64,000 bases of DNA from Daejeonia sp002484105 (GCF_051175565.1 NZ_CP195105.1:186001-250000), one strand, 5' to 3'; positions 1-9,571 are shown, numbered from the stretch's first letter. Notes: a model not told the origin generated them from the sequence alone. Numbers and translations are program-made.

Positions 1-859
1 TTGCATAAATCCCAAAATTCTGAAAGGAGTGGATAATGGAATTTTGTATGGTTGCCGTGGCATTATCCAGCGAAATTCCGGTCTCACCTCCAAATACTTT
101 TGCATAATTCATATTCAGGGTTGCACCTTCATCAAAGGTTATTCCTTTCCAGTTCATCGGGATGGTATCGTACTTGGTGTCGCTGCGGTCGCCCCGGAAA
201 ATTACTTCTTTATCCAGCTCTCCCGACACATTTACCGTTGCATTTTTCGCCACCGTCAGGCTACTGTTTTTGGTGAAATAAACTTTGGTTCCCGCCTGGA
301 TATTGAGTGTTTTTCCTTCGGCAAGGGTAAGATTTCCGTAGATTACTTTGGCTTTGTCATTATTCCATACCGTATTGGAAGTAAGAATGTTCGGATTGCT
401 GTCATTTTGGATAAAGTATTCTGCATCCTGCACCACAGAGAGAAGTGTTACATGCTGCTGCCCCACCGGACTGTCAAACACAATACGGTCTTCTGCAATA
501 GCTTCAGGTGCATTGGCTACTGGTGCAATTTCTACAAAAATATAGAGGCTGTCCTTTTTGCGGAGCGGGATATTGGTAAATTCAGTTCCGGCAGTGCCAT
601 CAACATTAATACGGTAAGGAGAAGACGCTCCGCCTTCCAGAGATATTTTCGGAATGCTGATATCTTTGTCTTCTCTGTTGTACACCTTCACCGCATAGGT
701 CTCGGAACGTGTCTGGTTGTAGACGGTATCGCAGAAAAGTGTATCGCTGGAAAAACGTAACTCTGCCGACGGACTATCGAATGTAATGTCATCACTGTTG
801 CAGGATACTACAAAAACCAGCATCCAAAAGCTGATTCCCAAGAGTAATTTTAACTTCAT
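1..859 (-). CDS. Predicted lipoprotein with beta-helix-like repeats (C-terminus outside window)
   Basis: Reading right to left from ATG at 857-859, an open frame runs off the left edge; only the N-terminal ~286 residues are present. The start encodes a lipoprotein signal (KLKLLLGISFWMLVFVVSC, lipid Cys at residue 20, followed by NSDD), so the protein is probably anchored to the outer membrane. Further in, stretches such as VIYGNLTLAEGKTLNIQAGT and a repeated short-strand pattern look like a right-handed parallel beta-helix, as in many Flavobacteriia surface proteins. The precise function is unknown. It is transcribed away from rpmE2, with a ~300-bp divergent intergenic region. Confidence 0.75.
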   Translation of the reverse strand, partial: MKLKLLLGISFWMLVFVVSCNSDDITFDSPSAELRFSSDTLFCDTVYNQTRSETYAVKVYNREDKDISIPKISLEGGASSPYRINVDGTAGTEFTNIPLRKKDSLYIFVEIAPVANAPEAIAEDRIVFDSPVGQQHVTLLSVVQDAEYFIQNDSNPNILTSNTVWNNDKAKVIYGNLTLAEGKTLNIQAGTKVYFTKNSSLTVAKNATVNVSGELDKEVIFRGDRSDTKYDTIPMNWKGITFDEGATLNMNYAKVFGGETGISLDNATATIQNSIIHSFQNFGIYA

Positions 860-1043
860 GTGTATTTTTTAAAGTCAAGTTCAAAGGTAATTATTTTTAA
901 TGAACTTAAAAACCCGCAAAATATTATACCGGTAGCATTTTGCTGCTTTTCTGAAACTTCCGCTTTGCCACGGCGGGTATTAGCATAAAGAAAATCAATT
1001 TCTTACCCGGAAATCAGAATAGAGCATTTTATAAAAATACATT

Positions 1044-1073
1044 TTGCAGAATCGAAAAAATGTCTTACTTTTG
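1044..1073 (+). promoter_or_regulatory. Promoter of rpmE2 (Bacteroidetes type)
   Basis: TTG at 1044-1046, exactly 19 bp, then TACTTTTG at 1066-1073. This matches the known Bacteroidetes promoter pattern TTG-N19-TAnnTTTG. It predicts a start of transcription near 1080 and a leader of about 80 nt before the L31 gene. The rest of 860-1159 holds no gene that I can see. Confidence 0.7.
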
Positions 1074-1159
1074 CCGTCTAAAATACCCGGTGAGATGTCC
1101 ATTACCATTTCATCAGACAAAAAATCAGTATTAACTCAGAAAATAATTTTTAGTATATC

Positions 1160-1414
1160 ATGAAAAAAGGAATCCACCCTGAAAATTATAGACTCGTTGC
1201 CTTCAAAGACATGAGTAACGACGAAATCTTCATCTGCAGATCCACTGCCGAAACCAAAGACACTATCGAATATGAAGGTCAGGAATATCCCCTGATCAAA
1301 ATGGAAATTTCTTCTACCTCTCACCCGTTCTACACCGGTAAAGTAAAACTGGTTGACACGGCTGGTAGAGTTGACAAATTCATGAACAAATACAAGAAAT
1401 TCGCTAAAAACTAA
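1160..1414 (+). CDS. rpmE2: 50S ribosomal protein L31 type B
   Basis: This 84-residue protein begins MKKGIHPENYRLVAFKDMSN and contains the HPFYTG and VDKFMNKYKKF motifs of L31. It lacks the zinc-binding CxxC pair of the other L31 type and has only one Cys, so it is the zinc-independent type B form of this large-subunit protein. It is a single-gene unit with its own promoter upstream and a hairpin terminator downstream. The ATG start fits the family N-terminus. Confidence 0.95.
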   Translation: MKKGIHPENYRLVAFKDMSNDEIFICRSTAETKDTIEYEGQEYPLIKMEISSTSHPFYTGKVKLVDTAGRVDKFMNKYKKFAKN

Positions 1415-1437
1415 GAATTTCCAGATTCAAAATAAAG

Positions 1438-1465
1438 AAGTCTTCCGTGATGGGAGACTTTTTTT
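1438..1465 (+). terminator. Rho-independent terminator of rpmE2
   Basis: AAGTCTTCC pairs with GGGAGACTT across a short loop and is followed by a run of T. It lies 23 bp after the rpmE2 stop. Confidence 0.75.
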
Positions 1466-1501
1466 GTTGTAATTTTGTTATCCAACCATAAACGACTCAC
1501 C

Positions 1502-2662
1502 ATGCAACTTGTATTTTCGGACGCACAATACTGGGAAGGTTTTCTTCCGTTAACTTTTACCCGACCCGTCGCAGAAATGCGCTGCGGAATCCTCACCTTT
1601 TCAGAACGCTGGAAAAAACTTCTCGGTACAGAAGAAATCTCGTTCCTCAGCGAGAAATATCTTGAAGAAAAATTCCCGAGACCCCAGGAAAAAGAAAGCC
1701 TTTTTCTCGTTCCCAATTTTCTACCCACCGAACGTATCCTGACACAGATCAGAAATCTGAAACCCGGCGAGGCCCTTGTCTATGAAAATGAACTTATTGC
1801 AGCGCACATCCATATGAAAGACTTCAGTCTGAACCAGATTGAGAAAATGACCGATCTGGAAGACGAGCCGCTTATTTTCCGTCAGCCCACAGATCTGTTT
1901 TCATTTAATGACAAAGCTGTTGATTTTGATTTTTCGTTGTTGACAAAAGGCAGGCAGTCTCAGGAACTTTCTGAAACCAACGGATTTTTGGGCGACTCCG
2001 AAGACCTGTTCATAGAAGAAGGTGCCATAGTGGAGTTTGCAACCCTCAACACAAAATCCGGCAAAATATATATTGGCAAAAATGCCGAAATCATGGAAGG
2101 CTGCCACCTGCGCGGCCCAATTGCGCTTTGTGAAGAATCCAAATTCAATATGGGAGCCAAAATCTACGGGGCTACCACTGTGGGCCCACACTGCAAAGTA
2201 GGCGGTGAGGTGAATAATATTGTGATGTTCGGATATTCCAACAAAGGTCATGACGGTTTTGTCGGAAACTCCGTAATTGGTGAATGGTGCAATTTCGGTG
2301 CAGATACCAATTCGTCCAACCTGAAAAACAACTATGCTTCCGTAAAACTCTGGAACTACCACAAAAAAAGATTTCTGGACACCGGACTTCAGTTTGCAGG
2401 AGTAATTATGGGCGACCACGCGAAAACAGCCATCAATACACAACTGAACACCGGAACTGTTGTGGGCGTTGCAGCCAATATCTTCAAAAGCGGATTCCCT
2501 CCAAATCTCGTTGAAAACTTCTCATGGGGCGGCATGAAAGGCGATGAGAAATTCAAACTCGAAAAAGCCTTAGAGGTGGCAGAAAAAGTAATGGAAAGAA
2601 GGCATGTACCACTCACTGAGGCCGACAAAAATATTATCAAATATATCTATAATGCGTACTAA
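1502..2662 (+). CDS. Alternative GlmU-family sugar nucleotidyltransferase/acetyltransferase
   Basis: The N-terminal half starts MQLVFSDAQYWEGFLPLTFTRP and keeps the RxGI region of nucleotidyltransferases. From about residue 190 come the hexapeptide turns of a left-handed beta-helix acyltransferase (IYIGKNAEIMEGCHL, GVIMGDHAKTAINTQLNTGT). This matches the Bacteroidetes protein described as UDP-GlcNAc diphosphorylase/glucosamine-1-phosphate N-acetyltransferase (TIGR03991), which would supply UDP-GlcNAc for the cell wall. The frame is open nine codons further up (1475), but MQLVF is the family start. A terminator follows. The two activities are inferred from the family. Confidence 0.85.
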   Translation: MQLVFSDAQYWEGFLPLTFTRPVAEMRCGILTFSERWKKLLGTEEISFLSEKYLEEKFPRPQEKESLFLVPNFLPTERILTQIRNLKPGEALVYENELIAAHIHMKDFSLNQIEKMTDLEDEPLIFRQPTDLFSFNDKAVDFDFSLLTKGRQSQELSETNGFLGDSEDLFIEEGAIVEFATLNTKSGKIYIGKNAEIMEGCHLRGPIALCEESKFNMGAKIYGATTVGPHCKVGGEVNNIVMFGYSNKGHDGFVGNSVIGEWCNFGADTNSSNLKNNYASVKLWNYHKKRFLDTGLQFAGVIMGDHAKTAINTQLNTGTVVGVAANIFKSGFPPNLVENFSWGGMKGDEKFKLEKALEVAEKVMERRHVPLTEADKNIIKYIYNAY

Positions 2663-2687
2663 CAACCTTTTTTGAGATAAAAATTTC

Positions 2688-2714
2688 ACTCCAGAAGACG
2701 TCTGGAGTTTTTTT
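2688..2714 (+). terminator. Rho-independent terminator
   Basis: Perfect 8-bp stem ACTCCAGA/TCTGGAGT with a 5-nt loop and a T tract, 26 bp after the GlmU-like gene. Confidence 0.85.
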
Positions 2715-2880
2715 TATCCCCGAATTCAGGAAATAATTTCCGTAAAAGCCTTGCCAGAAAACGTTAGGAAAAAATACTCTGGAAAATTTTCCTGATCAGA
2801 ACTCAAATCTCCCTCATTTTATCATAGCAGATGTAACAAAATCGGCCGCCCAATTGTCTTATCATCAAAACAAGCGAATA

Positions 2881-3384
2881 ATGGATCAGGAAACTTTCAG
2901 AGAAACGGTATTTGTCTTTCGGGACGAGATGTACCGTTTTGCGAAACGTTTTCTGCTCAGTACCGACGAAGCGCAGGATGTGGTGCAGGACCAGATGATG
3001 AAATTCTGGCAGATGAAAGACCGGCTGCAGCAATATACCAACCTGCGGGCTTTTGTTCTGAAATGTGTAAAGAACGAATGCCTGAACCGGCTGAAGCATC
3101 AGGAAGTCCGCATGAATTTTGCAAGCAGTGAATACGACCGGAAAGACTATTGCACCAGCGAAATCAACAATCTGAAAGAACAGATTATTGGCTTTATCGA
3201 CAAACTCCCGGAAAAGCAGAGAATGGTGATGCACCTGAAGGATGTGGAAGAGTATAACGTAGACGAGATCTCTGACATTCTTGCTATGGAAACCAATGCC
3301 GTACGCGTGAATCTGATGCGCGCAAGACAGAAAGTAAAAGAACAAATCTCCCAACTGATGAATTATGAAAACCGAACGCTATAA
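2881..3384 (+). CDS. ECF-type RNA polymerase sigma factor
   Basis: The 167 residues show a sigma-2 region (YRFAKRFLLSTDEAQDVVQD, then MMKFWQMKDRL) and a sigma-4 region (IDKLPEKQRMVMHLKDVEEY, then VDEISDILAMETNAVRVNLM). This is an extracytoplasmic-function sigma-70 factor. ATG at 2881 gives the family N-terminus MDQETFRETVF; an ATG at 2854 is in frame but adds residues with no family match. The next gene overlaps it by 20 bp, which suggests translational coupling with a regulatory partner. Confidence 0.92.
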   Translation: MDQETFRETVFVFRDEMYRFAKRFLLSTDEAQDVVQDQMMKFWQMKDRLQQYTNLRAFVLKCVKNECLNRLKHQEVRMNFASSEYDRKDYCTSEINNLKEQIIGFIDKLPEKQRMVMHLKDVEEYNVDEISDILAMETNAVRVNLMRARQKVKEQISQLMNYENRTL

Positions 3385-4099
3385 AGATTTAGAAGAAAAG
3401 TTTTTTGAAGCCAAAACCTCTCCTGAAGAAGAAAAATACCTGAAAGAACAGGGAAACGACGGCTTATTCGGAGCGCTGAAAGATGCCGGAAAAGAAAAGA
3501 TGAACTGGGATTTTGATGATTTCATGAAAAAAATCCCCGAAAACACAGTCGAAATCCCGCTTCACAGCCATAAGAAGCCAGGCTACCCGAAATTTTTCTG
3601 GATGGCAGCCTCCCTGATCCTGGCAGCAGGACTCTATTTTGGGCTTCAACATCTCAGCCACAGCAAAATCGCCGATACCGACAATCGGATGGCAATGGAA
3701 ATACAGAAGCAGAAAAATGATTTCAACAATGAAAATTCGGTAGCCGTCAACTCTATTGCCGACTCGGTGAGCGTTACGAAAGACAGTCTTACTGCCGATA
3801 CATTATCTTCAAAAAATACACCTGCGGAAGAGGATATCATGGACAAGATCCTATCCAGAAAGGGAAGAATGAGAAAACAGGTAAAAGCGCGCTACGCTGA
3901 AAGCCATTCTTCCGTCCGGAAATCCGATGACACTCCGAAAACGGAATACCAGAACAATTATGTAATCATCAACGGACATAGAATCAACAGTGAAAAAGAA
4001 GCCATTGATGTTGCCCGGTATTCCTTCCAGATGCTGTCGGACAAAGTGACCAAAACCCTTGCTTCAACCGTAGTACAGGAAAGCCCTCAGGATGAATAA
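3365..4099 (+). CDS. Single-pass membrane protein, possible anti-sigma partner
   Basis: A 244-residue protein with a charged N-terminal cytoplasmic part (KDLEEKFFEAKTSPEEEKYL), one membrane helix near residues 75-95 (FFWMAASLILAAGLYFGL) and a Ser/Asp/Lys-rich outer part. This shape and its 20-bp overlap with the sigma gene suggest an anti-sigma-like role. No zinc-binding HxxxCxxC motif is present, so it is not a ZAS-type anti-sigma factor. The role is inferred from gene order only. Confidence 0.7.
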   Translation: MKTERYKDLEEKFFEAKTSPEEEKYLKEQGNDGLFGALKDAGKEKMNWDFDDFMKKIPENTVEIPLHSHKKPGYPKFFWMAASLILAAGLYFGLQHLSHSKIADTDNRMAMEIQKQKNDFNNENSVAVNSIADSVSVTKDSLTADTLSSKNTPAEEDIMDKILSRKGRMRKQVKARYAESHSSVRKSDDTPKTEYQNNYVIINGHRINSEKEAIDVARYSFQMLSDKVTKTLASTVVQESPQDE

Positions 4100-4123
4100 C
4101 AATTTTAATAACCTTAGATTCCC

Positions 4124-5395
4124 ATGAAAAATATATTCTTCATATCCGTACTGTTCATACTGGCATTCGGCCGGATGAGCGCCCAGAGCGACAAGCTCAA
4201 CGAGCTTTTTGACAAATACCAGAATACCGACGGCATTACCTCCATTAAAATTGCAAAACCGATGTTTGGAATGCTGAGCAACCTGAATATTGCAGACTCC
4301 GAACTGCAAAACATCAAACCCCTTCTGGGAAAAATACAGGGACTGAAAATGCTGATTATACAAGATCCCGAAAATCCCGGCAGTTCTAAAACCTACGCCA
4401 ACCTGAGTAAAGAGGTGCTGACCTCCTTAAGCGGGCTGAACTACCAGGAACTGATGTCTGTTAACAAACAGGATTCCAAAATTAAATTCCTGACCAACAA
4501 TGTCAAAAACGGAATCATGGACAATCTGCTGCTCAACATTAATTCGGGCGACAGCACCGTACTGATGTTTCTGGACGGTAAAATCTCGATGGACGACATT
4601 AACAGCCTGGTAAAAGAAAACCAGACCTACAGTACAACCACCACAACAAATTCCCAGGAATCTTCTGTAATAACTTCGTCCAGCGACAGAAATTATACGG
4701 ACGGCGAGAGCGAAATCAGGAACGTAGGATCTTTCAGCGGAATCCAGACTTCAGCGGGCATCAATGTGGTATTCACCCAAAGCCGAAGCCAACTTGTGAA
4801 AGTAGAGACCGATCCGGGAATGCAAAAATATATCAAAACCGAGGTTTTGGGTGGTATTTTGAGGATTTCCATTGACAATAATGGAGTGAGAAACCTGCGC
4901 TTCCGGAAAATTCTGGTTACTGTAAACGCACCGACTCTGGAAAATCTGAAAGTAACTTCCGGAGCCAGTTTTACAACTACCAACCGCGTTGCTTCCAGCA
5001 GTATGGATGTGGATGTCTCTTCCGGAGCCTCCGTAAAAGCAGACTTCAATATAAAAAACGAACTTAAAATCAGTACCAGCTCCGGTGCCAGTGCAAAAAT
5101 TGATCTTGAAGCCGGAACGTTGACTTTTGATTCTTCCAGCGGATCTTCCACAACCCTTGTAGGGCGTGCGGGCCAAGCAGATTATGAGGCCTCCAGTGCA
5201 TCTTCCTGCAATGCCCAGAATGTTGTGGCCCGGAATGTAACGGCCAAAGCCTCCTCCGGCGCTACCCTTAAAGTAAATGCAATGGAATCTCTGGAAACAC
5301 ATGTTTCCTCGGGAGCCAGCGTACGCTACAAAGGCAATCCTGAAAAAATGAATGCAAAAAATTCCAGCGGAGGAAGCACCCGGAAAATGGATTGA
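4124..5395 (+). CDS. Exported DUF4252 plus head-GIN (DUF2807) fusion protein
   Basis: The protein has a signal peptide (IFFISVLFILAFGRMSAQ). Residues ~20-160 resemble DUF4252 (LNELFDKYQNTDGITSIKIA). After a Ser/Thr-rich linker (~165-195), residues ~195-415 form a DUF2807 head-GIN beta-helix with repeated SSGAS motifs (VSSGASVKADF, SGASAKIDLEAG, ASSGATLKV). In other Flavobacteriia these two domains are often on separate genes next to an ECF sigma factor; here they share one chain. It is third in the sigma operon and is probably periplasmic or on the cell surface. Its function is unknown. Confidence 0.82.
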   Translation: MKNIFFISVLFILAFGRMSAQSDKLNELFDKYQNTDGITSIKIAKPMFGMLSNLNIADSELQNIKPLLGKIQGLKMLIIQDPENPGSSKTYANLSKEVLTSLSGLNYQELMSVNKQDSKIKFLTNNVKNGIMDNLLLNINSGDSTVLMFLDGKISMDDINSLVKENQTYSTTTTTNSQESSVITSSSDRNYTDGESEIRNVGSFSGIQTSAGINVVFTQSRSQLVKVETDPGMQKYIKTEVLGGILRISIDNNGVRNLRFRKILVTVNAPTLENLKVTSGASFTTTNRVASSSMDVDVSSGASVKADFNIKNELKISTSSGASAKIDLEAGTLTFDSSSGSSTTLVGRAGQADYEASSASSCNAQNVVARNVTAKASSGATLKVNAMESLETHVSSGASVRYKGNPEKMNAKNSSGGSTRKMD

Positions 5396-5401
5396 TCTGT
5401 T

Positions 5402-5434
5402 AAAAAGAGGGTCGGTAATAGCCCTCTTTTTATA
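5402..5434. terminator. Bidirectional terminator
   Basis: AAAAAGAGGG pairs with CCCTCTTTTT around a short loop, with A and T tracts on both sides. It separates the plus-strand sigma operon from the minus-strand PepSY gene that ends at 5439. Confidence 0.8.
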
Positions 5435-5438
5435 TTAT

Positions 5439-6629
5439 TTACCGCACTTTAGAAAATTTATGCCACCAGATCAGGAACCCTGTAACGGGCAGCGAAAAAC
5501 CAATCAAGCATATAAAAAAATAAAAAACAATACTTCTAACGCCCAGGATTTCTCCCGTATGCAAAGGCTTAGACAGCGAAGTAAACTGCTTATCCAGTGT
5601 TTTGTCAGAAAACAGATCTTTGGATTTGAGATTCCCCTGCCGGTCAAAAGTAATTTCGTCCGGAAGCATCGCACCCAGAAAATTTTGGGTATTGATTTTG
5701 GTGACAGTAAAACGGGGATTTTCTTTATTCGGAAATTCCACGGTAGTGGTACCATGATAAGGCAATGCTTGATTTGCTTTCCGGAAGATCTCCGAGAGGG
5801 AAACAACATCCGACCCATTTTTCTTCTCTTTCTGACGGGCAAGCATATCTTCCATCAAATTTCCGAAGGCATTGTTGTCTTCTTCGGATGCCGTTGAAAT
5901 CTGCGAAATAGATTCTCCTCCAAGAGAAACAATCATTAAGTTTTTCACCCAAGGATAGGTAATGTACAGCCCCGTAACTGCCATAAATAACAGCATGACC
6001 ATTGTATAAAAACCCAGGGTATTGTGCAGATCATAGATCAGCCGGTGAAATTTTGCACCGCCCTTTATGGTAAGCGACTGCTTCAGATGTTTCCATTTTT
6101 TAGGAATCCACAGAACAAACCCAGATAGCAGCAACAGGCAGAACATCAGTACGGCTGCTCCATTGATCTGTCGCCCGGCCTTCCCCATCATCAGATTTCG
6201 GTGCAAATCGAGCACCATTTCAAAAAAATGATCCATGCTGACATTTGCCATTCCGAGTTCTGAGCCGGAATATGGATTGTAGAACGACGAGTACTCCAGC
6301 CCTGATTTTCTGTATGAGATGACATACGAACGGGATGCAGATTCCGGAACCATCAGTGCAGTAAGTTCTTTTCCCTGTTTCTTGAGATCTGCGGCAATAG
6401 CATCCGGATTTTTTGCAGACACCAGCGGTGTGCTTACAAAAACCTTATCGCGGTTCACCCAGTCGGAAATCTGGTTTTTGAAGGCATACAGACATCCACT
6501 GATGCATACGGTCATAATAACAAGAGAGGAAATAAGTCCCATCCATAGATGCAGCATGGCCATGATGTATTTCAGCAGCGATTCGTTTTTACGTTTTTTT
6601 CGGAGAAGTGTTTTCCTGAATTTCCTCAT
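5439..6629 (-). CDS. PepSY-associated transmembrane protein (iron-uptake reductase type)
   Basis: About 396 residues from MRKFRKTLLRKKRKNESLLK. It has an N-terminal helix (MGLISSLVIMTVCISGCLYAF), a PepSY-like outer domain, a second membrane pair (AAVLMFCLLLLSGFVLWIPK, YTMVMLLFMAVTGLYITYPW) and a C-terminal helix (IVFYFFICLIGFSLPVTGFL). This is the PepSY_TM family, often next to siderophore receptors and thought to help reduce or release iron at the inner membrane. A start 12 codons upstream is possible but lacks a family match. It is last in an operon with a lipoprotein and a TonB-dependent receptor. Confidence 0.85.
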   Translation of the reverse strand: MRKFRKTLLRKKRKNESLLKYIMAMLHLWMGLISSLVIMTVCISGCLYAFKNQISDWVNRDKVFVSTPLVSAKNPDAIAADLKKQGKELTALMVPESASRSYVISYRKSGLEYSSFYNPYSGSELGMANVSMDHFFEMVLDLHRNLMMGKAGRQINGAAVLMFCLLLLSGFVLWIPKKWKHLKQSLTIKGGAKFHRLIYDLHNTLGFYTMVMLLFMAVTGLYITYPWVKNLMIVSLGGESISQISTASEEDNNAFGNLMEDMLARQKEKKNGSDVVSLSEIFRKANQALPYHGTTTVEFPNKENPRFTVTKINTQNFLGAMLPDEITFDRQGNLKSKDLFSDKTLDKQFTSLSKPLHTGEILGVRSIVFYFFICLIGFSLPVTGFLIWWHKFSKVR

Positions 6630-6708
6630 ACAGATTTGTAACTGAACAGAAAAGCATCGGGACAAAGATCTGCCCCAATGCCTGAATGATTCTGAAGATA
6701 ATATTAAC

Positions 6709-7332
6709 TTATTTTCTGGCTTTAAACTGAACGTCTTTTACTATATTGAGGTATTTTTCATATTTACCTGCCGGAAGTGCCTGTTTGATGGCTTCTTTCC
6801 TCTGGCCGTTAAATTTTGTCCAGTATTCTTTCGCCAGATCATTATTACCATGATAGACATCGTGCGCATCATTGAAAGATCTTTCGAAAGCGTCATTTGC
6901 TGCATTTACGATGGCAAATTCCTCATCAGTAAGGCCTGCTTCTGTTTTGATTTTTTCAAGAAGGGCATTGTCATAACGTGGTCTTTTTCTGGAGTGTTCG
7001 TCAACAAATTTGTTGAACTGCTCCATTTGCCGGGTATCAAGCACTTTCGACATTTCCTCTGCCTGCTGTGTGCGAAGTTCTTCATTCTTGATACCGAGCG
7101 CAACACGGTCCATTTTGCCACCCTGCGCTTTTGCAGCTTCAAAATTCTGCTTCTGGAGCTCCTGATATTTGGTGGTGATGGCATCAAAACTTTTCTCCTG
7201 ATCCGCAGAAAGTTTTACTTCTTTCTTGAAGTCGCCAAAATCAATACTTCGTTTCTGCTTTTCCTTGGAGCAGGCAGCCAGCATGAAGGCCGCGAGCACG
7301 ATGGCTATGATATTCAGTTTAAAAATTTTCAT
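6709..7332 (-). CDS. Lipoprotein of the iron-uptake operon
   Basis: 207 residues beginning with a lipoprotein signal (KLNIIAIVLAAFMLAACSKE, Cys acylation). The rest is Lys/Glu-rich and mostly helical (LSADQEKSFDAITTKYQELQ, EYWTKFNGQRKEAIKQAL). I do not recognise a named family. It lies 24 bp after the TonB receptor and before the PepSY protein, so a role in iron or haem handling in the periplasm is likely but not shown. Confidence 0.75.
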   Translation of the reverse strand: MKIFKLNIIAIVLAAFMLAACSKEKQKRSIDFGDFKKEVKLSADQEKSFDAITTKYQELQKQNFEAAKAQGGKMDRVALGIKNEELRTQQAEEMSKVLDTRQMEQFNKFVDEHSRKRPRYDNALLEKIKTEAGLTDEEFAIVNAANDAFERSFNDAHDVYHGNNDLAKEYWTKFNGQRKEAIKQALPAGKYEKYLNIVKDVQFKARK

Positions 7333-7356
7333 AACATTGGGTTTTAAAGTTAAATA

Positions 7357-9555
7357 TTAAAATTTGTAATTCAGCTGTACGGCAAAGTTTCTTGGTTGAA
7401 TCTGGTCAATATACCCACCCCGGAAATAGGAGCTGTAACCTAGAGCATCAAATATATTGTTAAAGAATACCCGGATCCCGAGACCATTATTCAGGCTGTA
7501 TCCTACCTGAGCTTCCACCGTTGTGTATTCTTTCATGAGGAATGGTTTTGTCCCTGGTTTTACGGCAAGTTCATGTCCGTTATGATAGGTTTTCTGCGTA
7601 AAATCATCAACCGGTCTGGTTCCTACATAATATACTCCTGCTCCGAGATCGAGCCCACGAAGTACGCCTTCATTGAATTTGTAGTTCAGCCATCCGTTTG
7701 CGGTATTTTTGGGGGTATTCATTGGAGAAGAGCCTTCGACATATGCAGGACTGTCGTGATATTTTGAATCAAGATAAGACCACCCTGCCATTACCTGAAG
7801 ATTCGGCAGAATTCTTCCGATCAGCTCCACTTCAACACCTTTTCTTCTGAGTTCTCCGGCAAGTCCGTAATATCCGGTAGCATTACCTGCAGTGTCGAGC
7901 ACAGAATAGGAAAGATTGTTGTTGTTGATGTCAAAAAGTGTCACGTTGAATCTCAGTCTCTGGTCAAACCAGTCGGATTTGATACCCGCTTCCCACTGTG
8001 TGGTTTTGGATGGTCCCACGATTCCACCTCCTTCGAGCGGATTGTTGGCAGACCTGAGTGAAGTGGTGGTGGTATAAGACCCGAATACATTGATATTTTC
8101 TACAGGAGAAATCATCAGTCCGAGAGACGGATTCCATGCATCATGTTCCACTTCATCTGCTGCGCCTATAAGACTGCTGTAGCGGATGCCGAGATGCGCT
8201 TTCACATAATTGTTGATGGTAACTACATCCTGCGCCATCAGCCCAAAAGCCGGTGTGGTGGTATTGACGGGATTTCCTTTTGTAAAAATTACTTCTGTGG
8301 GAAGTGTATTGGAAATATCTTCCAGCACATTGATATAATCCAGAGGAGATTTTGAATTCACTTCTGTACCGCTGGCTGTTGCAGCGCTGTAGCTGGTAAT
8401 GGTGACATCACTCTGCTTCCAGTCGAAACCTACCTGGAAGGTATGTTTCAGGAAACCTGTATTAACGTCCTGTCCGATAAAATCAAACTGGAAAACTTTA
8501 TTGTTATCTTCTCTTCCGGATTTGGAAACATAACGCGGGCGTACCGCATATCCTGTAGCTGCATCTCCGTTTCCTAATGCAGCACCTTCCTGGTCAAGCG
8601 TATAATTGGAGCTCATAAAAGCAGCTCTCAGTTTCAGTTTGTCGTTCAGCCTCCGTACAGCGGTAGTCGAAAAGTTGAACGTTTCCGTTTTGGCATAATC
8701 GGAGGCATAGCCCAGAAATTTTCCTTTGGGCATTTCATACAGTGCATTGGTATCGCCTCCTGCGAGATTCACCGTACCGCGATCCGGAACTGTATTGTTG
8801 TGCATATAGTCGAATTCCACTACGATATCCGTTTTGTCATCCGGACGGAATGCTACGGACGGATTGACATAAATACGCTCTGTATCCACATGGGCGCGGA
8901 AACTGTTGCTGTTCTGATAAGCACCGTTGAACCGTACTGCTACGCGTCCTGCACCATCCAGCACACGCTGAAAATCCACAGTCGGCCTGTAGAAATCCCA
9001 GCTTCCGTAACGGAAACCGACATTGGTCTGGTTGATAAATTTCGGCACTTTAGTTACAACATTGATAACACCACCGGCAGCTCCAAGTCCGTCACCAATC
9101 CCTTGAGTAACAGCCGCAGAACCTTTGATCACCTGAATGGATTCTATACCCTGCATGTCCGTCAGCATACCAGCAGTACGGAAATCAGAATCCATCATGA
9201 CGCCGTTTTTCAAAACAGGGACACCACGGTAACCACGGATGGACATACTTTCACGCGTTCCGCCATAGGAGGCAAACTGGACAACACCTGGGATATTTTT
9301 AACTACATCGGTCAGGCTGAGCCCTCCCAGATCTTCAATAACTTTGCTGGAAAGAACCGAAATACTCTGTATCTGATCTCTTGGTTTCAGCGGGAGACGG
9401 GTAATCACTTCCAGACCTTCCGGCTTTTTGTTTCTTTCTCCAAAGAGTTCTACTTCGTCTATATTGCCTTCTTTTTTAATGGTATCATTTTTCTGCTGTG
9501 CATTGGCACATACAGTACCCAATACTACGAGGGACAATGCTATCGTTCTTCTCAT
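7357..9555 (-). CDS. TonB-dependent siderophore receptor
   Basis: A 732-residue outer-membrane receptor with signal peptide (RRTIALSLVVLGTVCANAQQ). The plug domain contains SLTDVVKNIPGVVQF, MSIRGYRGVPVLKNG and IQVIKGSAAVTQG followed by GGVINVVTK; a 22-strand barrel ends in aromatic LNYKF. The plug and barrel resemble the FhuA/FhuE/FepA siderophore class, so the substrate is probably a ferric siderophore; which one cannot be told. It is the first gene of the operon with the lipoprotein and PepSY protein, and a Fur-box-like palindrome overlaps its promoter. Confidence 0.92.
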   Translation of the reverse strand: MRRTIALSLVVLGTVCANAQQKNDTIKKEGNIDEVELFGERNKKPEGLEVITRLPLKPRDQIQSISVLSSKVIEDLGGLSLTDVVKNIPGVVQFASYGGTRESMSIRGYRGVPVLKNGVMMDSDFRTAGMLTDMQGIESIQVIKGSAAVTQGIGDGLGAAGGVINVVTKVPKFINQTNVGFRYGSWDFYRPTVDFQRVLDGAGRVAVRFNGAYQNSNSFRAHVDTERIYVNPSVAFRPDDKTDIVVEFDYMHNNTVPDRGTVNLAGGDTNALYEMPKGKFLGYASDYAKTETFNFSTTAVRRLNDKLKLRAAFMSSNYTLDQEGAALGNGDAATGYAVRPRYVSKSGREDNNKVFQFDFIGQDVNTGFLKHTFQVGFDWKQSDVTITSYSAATASGTEVNSKSPLDYINVLEDISNTLPTEVIFTKGNPVNTTTPAFGLMAQDVVTINNYVKAHLGIRYSSLIGAADEVEHDAWNPSLGLMISPVENINVFGSYTTTTSLRSANNPLEGGGIVGPSKTTQWEAGIKSDWFDQRLRFNVTLFDINNNNLSYSVLDTAGNATGYYGLAGELRRKGVEVELIGRILPNLQVMAGWSYLDSKYHDSPAYVEGSSPMNTPKNTANGWLNYKFNEGVLRGLDLGAGVYYVGTRPVDDFTQKTYHNGHELAVKPGTKPFLMKEYTTVEAQVGYSLNNGLGIRVFFNNIFDALGYSSYFRGGYIDQIQPRNFAVQLNYKF

Positions 9556-9571
9556 AAAAGTAAAATTTTTG

